This document shows positions 8,587 through 9,732 of a stretch of 9,732 nt of DNA, piece after piece. Each line of letters starts with the position of its first letter. Position 1 is the stretch's first letter. Both the position numbers and the translations under genes were made by a program. A model generated the notes under the pieces. That model was given only the letters and a program-made list of their open reading frames with translations, was not told the origin of the DNA and made no database searches. The stretch comes from Bacteroides sp. (lineage in GTDB: Bacteria; Bacteroidota; Bacteroidia; Bacteroidales; Bacteroidaceae): assembly GCA_021204375.1 (NCBI GenBank), contig JAJPZL010000025.1, positions 1 to 9,732 on the forward strand, given 5' to 3'.

Positions 8587-8594
8587 CAAATATA
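8587..8594 (-). promoter_or_regulatory. Bacteroidota -7 promoter box for the transporter-fbp-sbcD-sbcC unit
   Basis: Minus-strand TATATTTG matches the Bacteroidota housekeeping sigma -7 consensus TAnnTTTG exactly. It lies 26 bases before the preferred ATG, which would give a short leader of about 20 bases containing the ribosome binding site. No good -33 element (TTG about 19-21 bases further upstream) is visible; the nearest TTG is only three bases upstream. The call therefore rests on the -7 match and the position in the only sizeable gap before the four-gene cluster. Confidence 0.6.
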
Positions 8595-8620
8595 GAACAA
8601 TTTCAGAATGAGGAACGTCT

Positions 8621-8650
8621 GGAAAAAGAAATAATTTTCCTCTTTTTTCC
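8621..8650. repeat. A/T-rich inverted repeat between regulator gene and transporter promoter
   Basis: On the plus strand, GGAAAAAGA (8621-8629) pairs with TCTTTTTTCC (8641-8650) with one bulged T, around an 11-base loop. It lies between the stop of the HTH gene and the -7 box. It could be a weak terminator for the HTH gene, since the minus-strand 3' arm is T-rich, or a protein-binding site, but its low G+C stem makes either uncertain. Confidence 0.35.
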
Positions 8651-8686
8651 GAATCTCTCTGTTTTACCAGATCTGATAGAAAAAGA

Positions 8687-9670
8687 TCAGAGTTTTTCGC
8701 TCAGCTGTTGTACAATTTCCCGTTGTTGGCGGAAAAAGAGGATCCGCTGCGTTTCACTACTTTCAGAAATAAGTACAGAACTCCGTTTCATGGAGTTAAA
8801 AAGGGTTTTCATACGGTTATAGATATGTATATCCTGGGTAGAGGTGTCAATTAAAGAGAACCATTCCATCAGGGAGAGCACAAAATCCTCTTCGATCTTT
8901 ATATAAGCCTGGTTAGCCCGCACCACCAGCCCCGAGACATAGAACTCAACCTTACACTCGGGGGTACGAAAATATCCTCTGGCAGCCAGTTTCTCTGTTT
9001 CTTCAATAAAACGGAGCAAATCGTCACGCAATACCTTCACCTCCTGGGGAGTAATAAGGCGAATACTAAGAAAATAGTTAATATCATCCACCAGGAACCG
9101 GAACATCCGCCGGTCCCAGATAACAGAAGTATGCCGGCTATATTTCAGGCATTCCTGATACTTCCGGTTATAAGTGATCATACCCGGATCAATTTCGAGA
9201 TCGGCATACCGCTGATTTTTCGCCACGATCCCCGACCGGTACAGGTTCCTGAGCAGAAAAAACCGGAAAATAGAGTCATAGTTAACATACAATAGCTGGG
9301 GCAACGAGTTGGTAATGATCCCTATTTCGGAAACGAGAGAATGGCGGATGCGCCTCAGATGCTGGATAAAATCGGTCAAATTGGCATAATCAAGTTCGCC
9401 GGGATTTAAAAAATCAATATCTGCGATCCGGGCAGGATAGAGTTTCTCATACGCTATTCCAAGACTTATCATATTATCAAGCGAGATATTAAATGTCTGG
9501 GTGAGCTTTATAATTTCCTCAAAAGAAAATTGTATATCCCCACGAAGCCTGCGATAGACTGCCTCTTTTTCAATACACAATATCCCTACTAATGTACTTA
9601 TCAACTCTTTTTTGTTCGGTATTTTTTTGCGGAGTGTATCAATAAGAATTTCATAGATCTTGTTCTTCAT
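8687..9670 (-). CDS. HTH-domain putative transcriptional regulator, Bacteroidales type
   Basis: A 327-residue predicted cytoplasmic protein with no signal peptide or membrane segment. The N-terminus (about 18-70) looks like an XRE/BetR-like helix-turn-helix. A helix with KKELISTLVGILCI (20-33) precedes the likely recognition segment EAVYRRLRGDIQFSFEEI (36-53), which is followed by KLTQTFNISLDNMI. The remaining ~250 residues are rich in aromatic, basic and leucine residues and look mostly helical; I recognise no enzyme motif there. I recall similar proteins (HTH plus helical C-terminus, around 300 residues, with the VYRRLRG signature) in Bacteroidales genomes, where function is unknown. DNA binding is therefore inference from the N-terminus. 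The ATG at 9668-9670 has only an A-rich stretch upstream, no Shine-Dalgarno sequence. Its stop is 126 bases before the transporter start, so it may be separately transcribed; whether it controls the downstream unit is not shown. Confidence 0.75.
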   Translation of the reverse strand: MKNKIYEILIDTLRKKIPNKKELISTLVGILCIEKEAVYRRLRGDIQFSFEEIIKLTQTFNISLDNMISLGIAYEKLYPARIADIDFLNPGELDYANLTDFIQHLRRIRHSLVSEIGIITNSLPQLLYVNYDSIFRFFLLRNLYRSGIVAKNQRYADLEIDPGMITYNRKYQECLKYSRHTSVIWDRRMFRFLVDDINYFLSIRLITPQEVKVLRDDLLRFIEETEKLAARGYFRTPECKVEFYVSGLVVRANQAYIKIEEDFVLSLMEWFSLIDTSTQDIHIYNRMKTLFNSMKRSSVLISESSETQRILFFRQQREIVQQLSEKL

Positions 9671-9732
9671 TTTGTAATTTTACTCAATAGTTAAATACCC
9701 TGTTTTGCAATAAAAATAAACTATACATATAG

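Noticed and set aside
8672..8697. Hairpin TCTGAT/ATCAGA followed by TTTTT on the plus strand, at the end of the HTH gene
   Set aside because: The T-run is on the wrong side for the minus-strand HTH transcript, and no plus-strand gene is present to be terminated; the stem is only six A/T-rich pairs.
9671..9732. Promoter for the HTH gene
   Set aside because: No 8-mer fits TAnnTTTG well; the best candidate, AACTATTG, matches only four of six fixed positions and the nearest TTG is 15 bases away, too close. The promoter may lie beyond the window.
1..9732. Mobile element, CRISPR array, defence island or prophage
   Set aside because: All five genes are typical core or family-assignable genes. There are no regularly spaced repeats, transposase or integrase motifs, and no terminal inverted repeats.

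Overview
This window looks like an ordinary chromosomal segment from a member of the Bacteroidales (phylum Bacteroidota). The evidence is a perfect Bacteroidota-type -7 promoter box (TATATTTG) in front of the transporter gene, weak or absent Shine-Dalgarno sequences at most starts, a large class III fructose-1,6-bisphosphatase, a duplicated AspT/YidE-type transporter, and an HTH protein of a kind I associate with Bacteroidales genomes. Genus cannot be fixed from the sequence alone. All five genes lie on the minus strand, so the window reads right to left.

Layout in transcription order. At 8687-9670 is a stand-alone HTH-bearing putative regulator of unknown target. A 126-base intergenic stretch (8561-8686) follows, holding an A/T-rich inverted repeat and the -7 box. 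Then come four tightly packed genes: a membrane transporter with two regulatory RCK_C/TrkA_C domains (6899-8560), class III fructose-1,6-bisphosphatase fbp (4877-6883), and the DNA-end processing nuclease pair sbcD (3601-4857) and sbcC (242-3604). Gaps between them are 15 and 19 bases, and sbcD and sbcC overlap by 4 bases (ATGA), so the four probably form one transcription unit of about 8.3 kb. Left of sbcC, a 241-base non-coding tail holds a hairpin with T-runs on both sides (51-81), best read as a bidirectional terminator. This suggests sbcC is the last gene of the unit.

Function. SbcD (Mn-dependent nuclease) and SbcC (SMC/Rad50-like ATPase with a zinc hook) form one complex acting on hairpins and blocked DNA ends. 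Fbp is the gluconeogenic phosphatase. The transporter resembles aspartate:alanine exchangers but its substrate cannot be read from the sequence. Apart from presumed co-transcription I see no biochemical link between the metabolic genes and the repair genes. I found no mobile element, CRISPR array, tRNA, rRNA or defence cassette, and no convincing novel system. The least understood items are the HTH protein and the RCK-regulated transporter.
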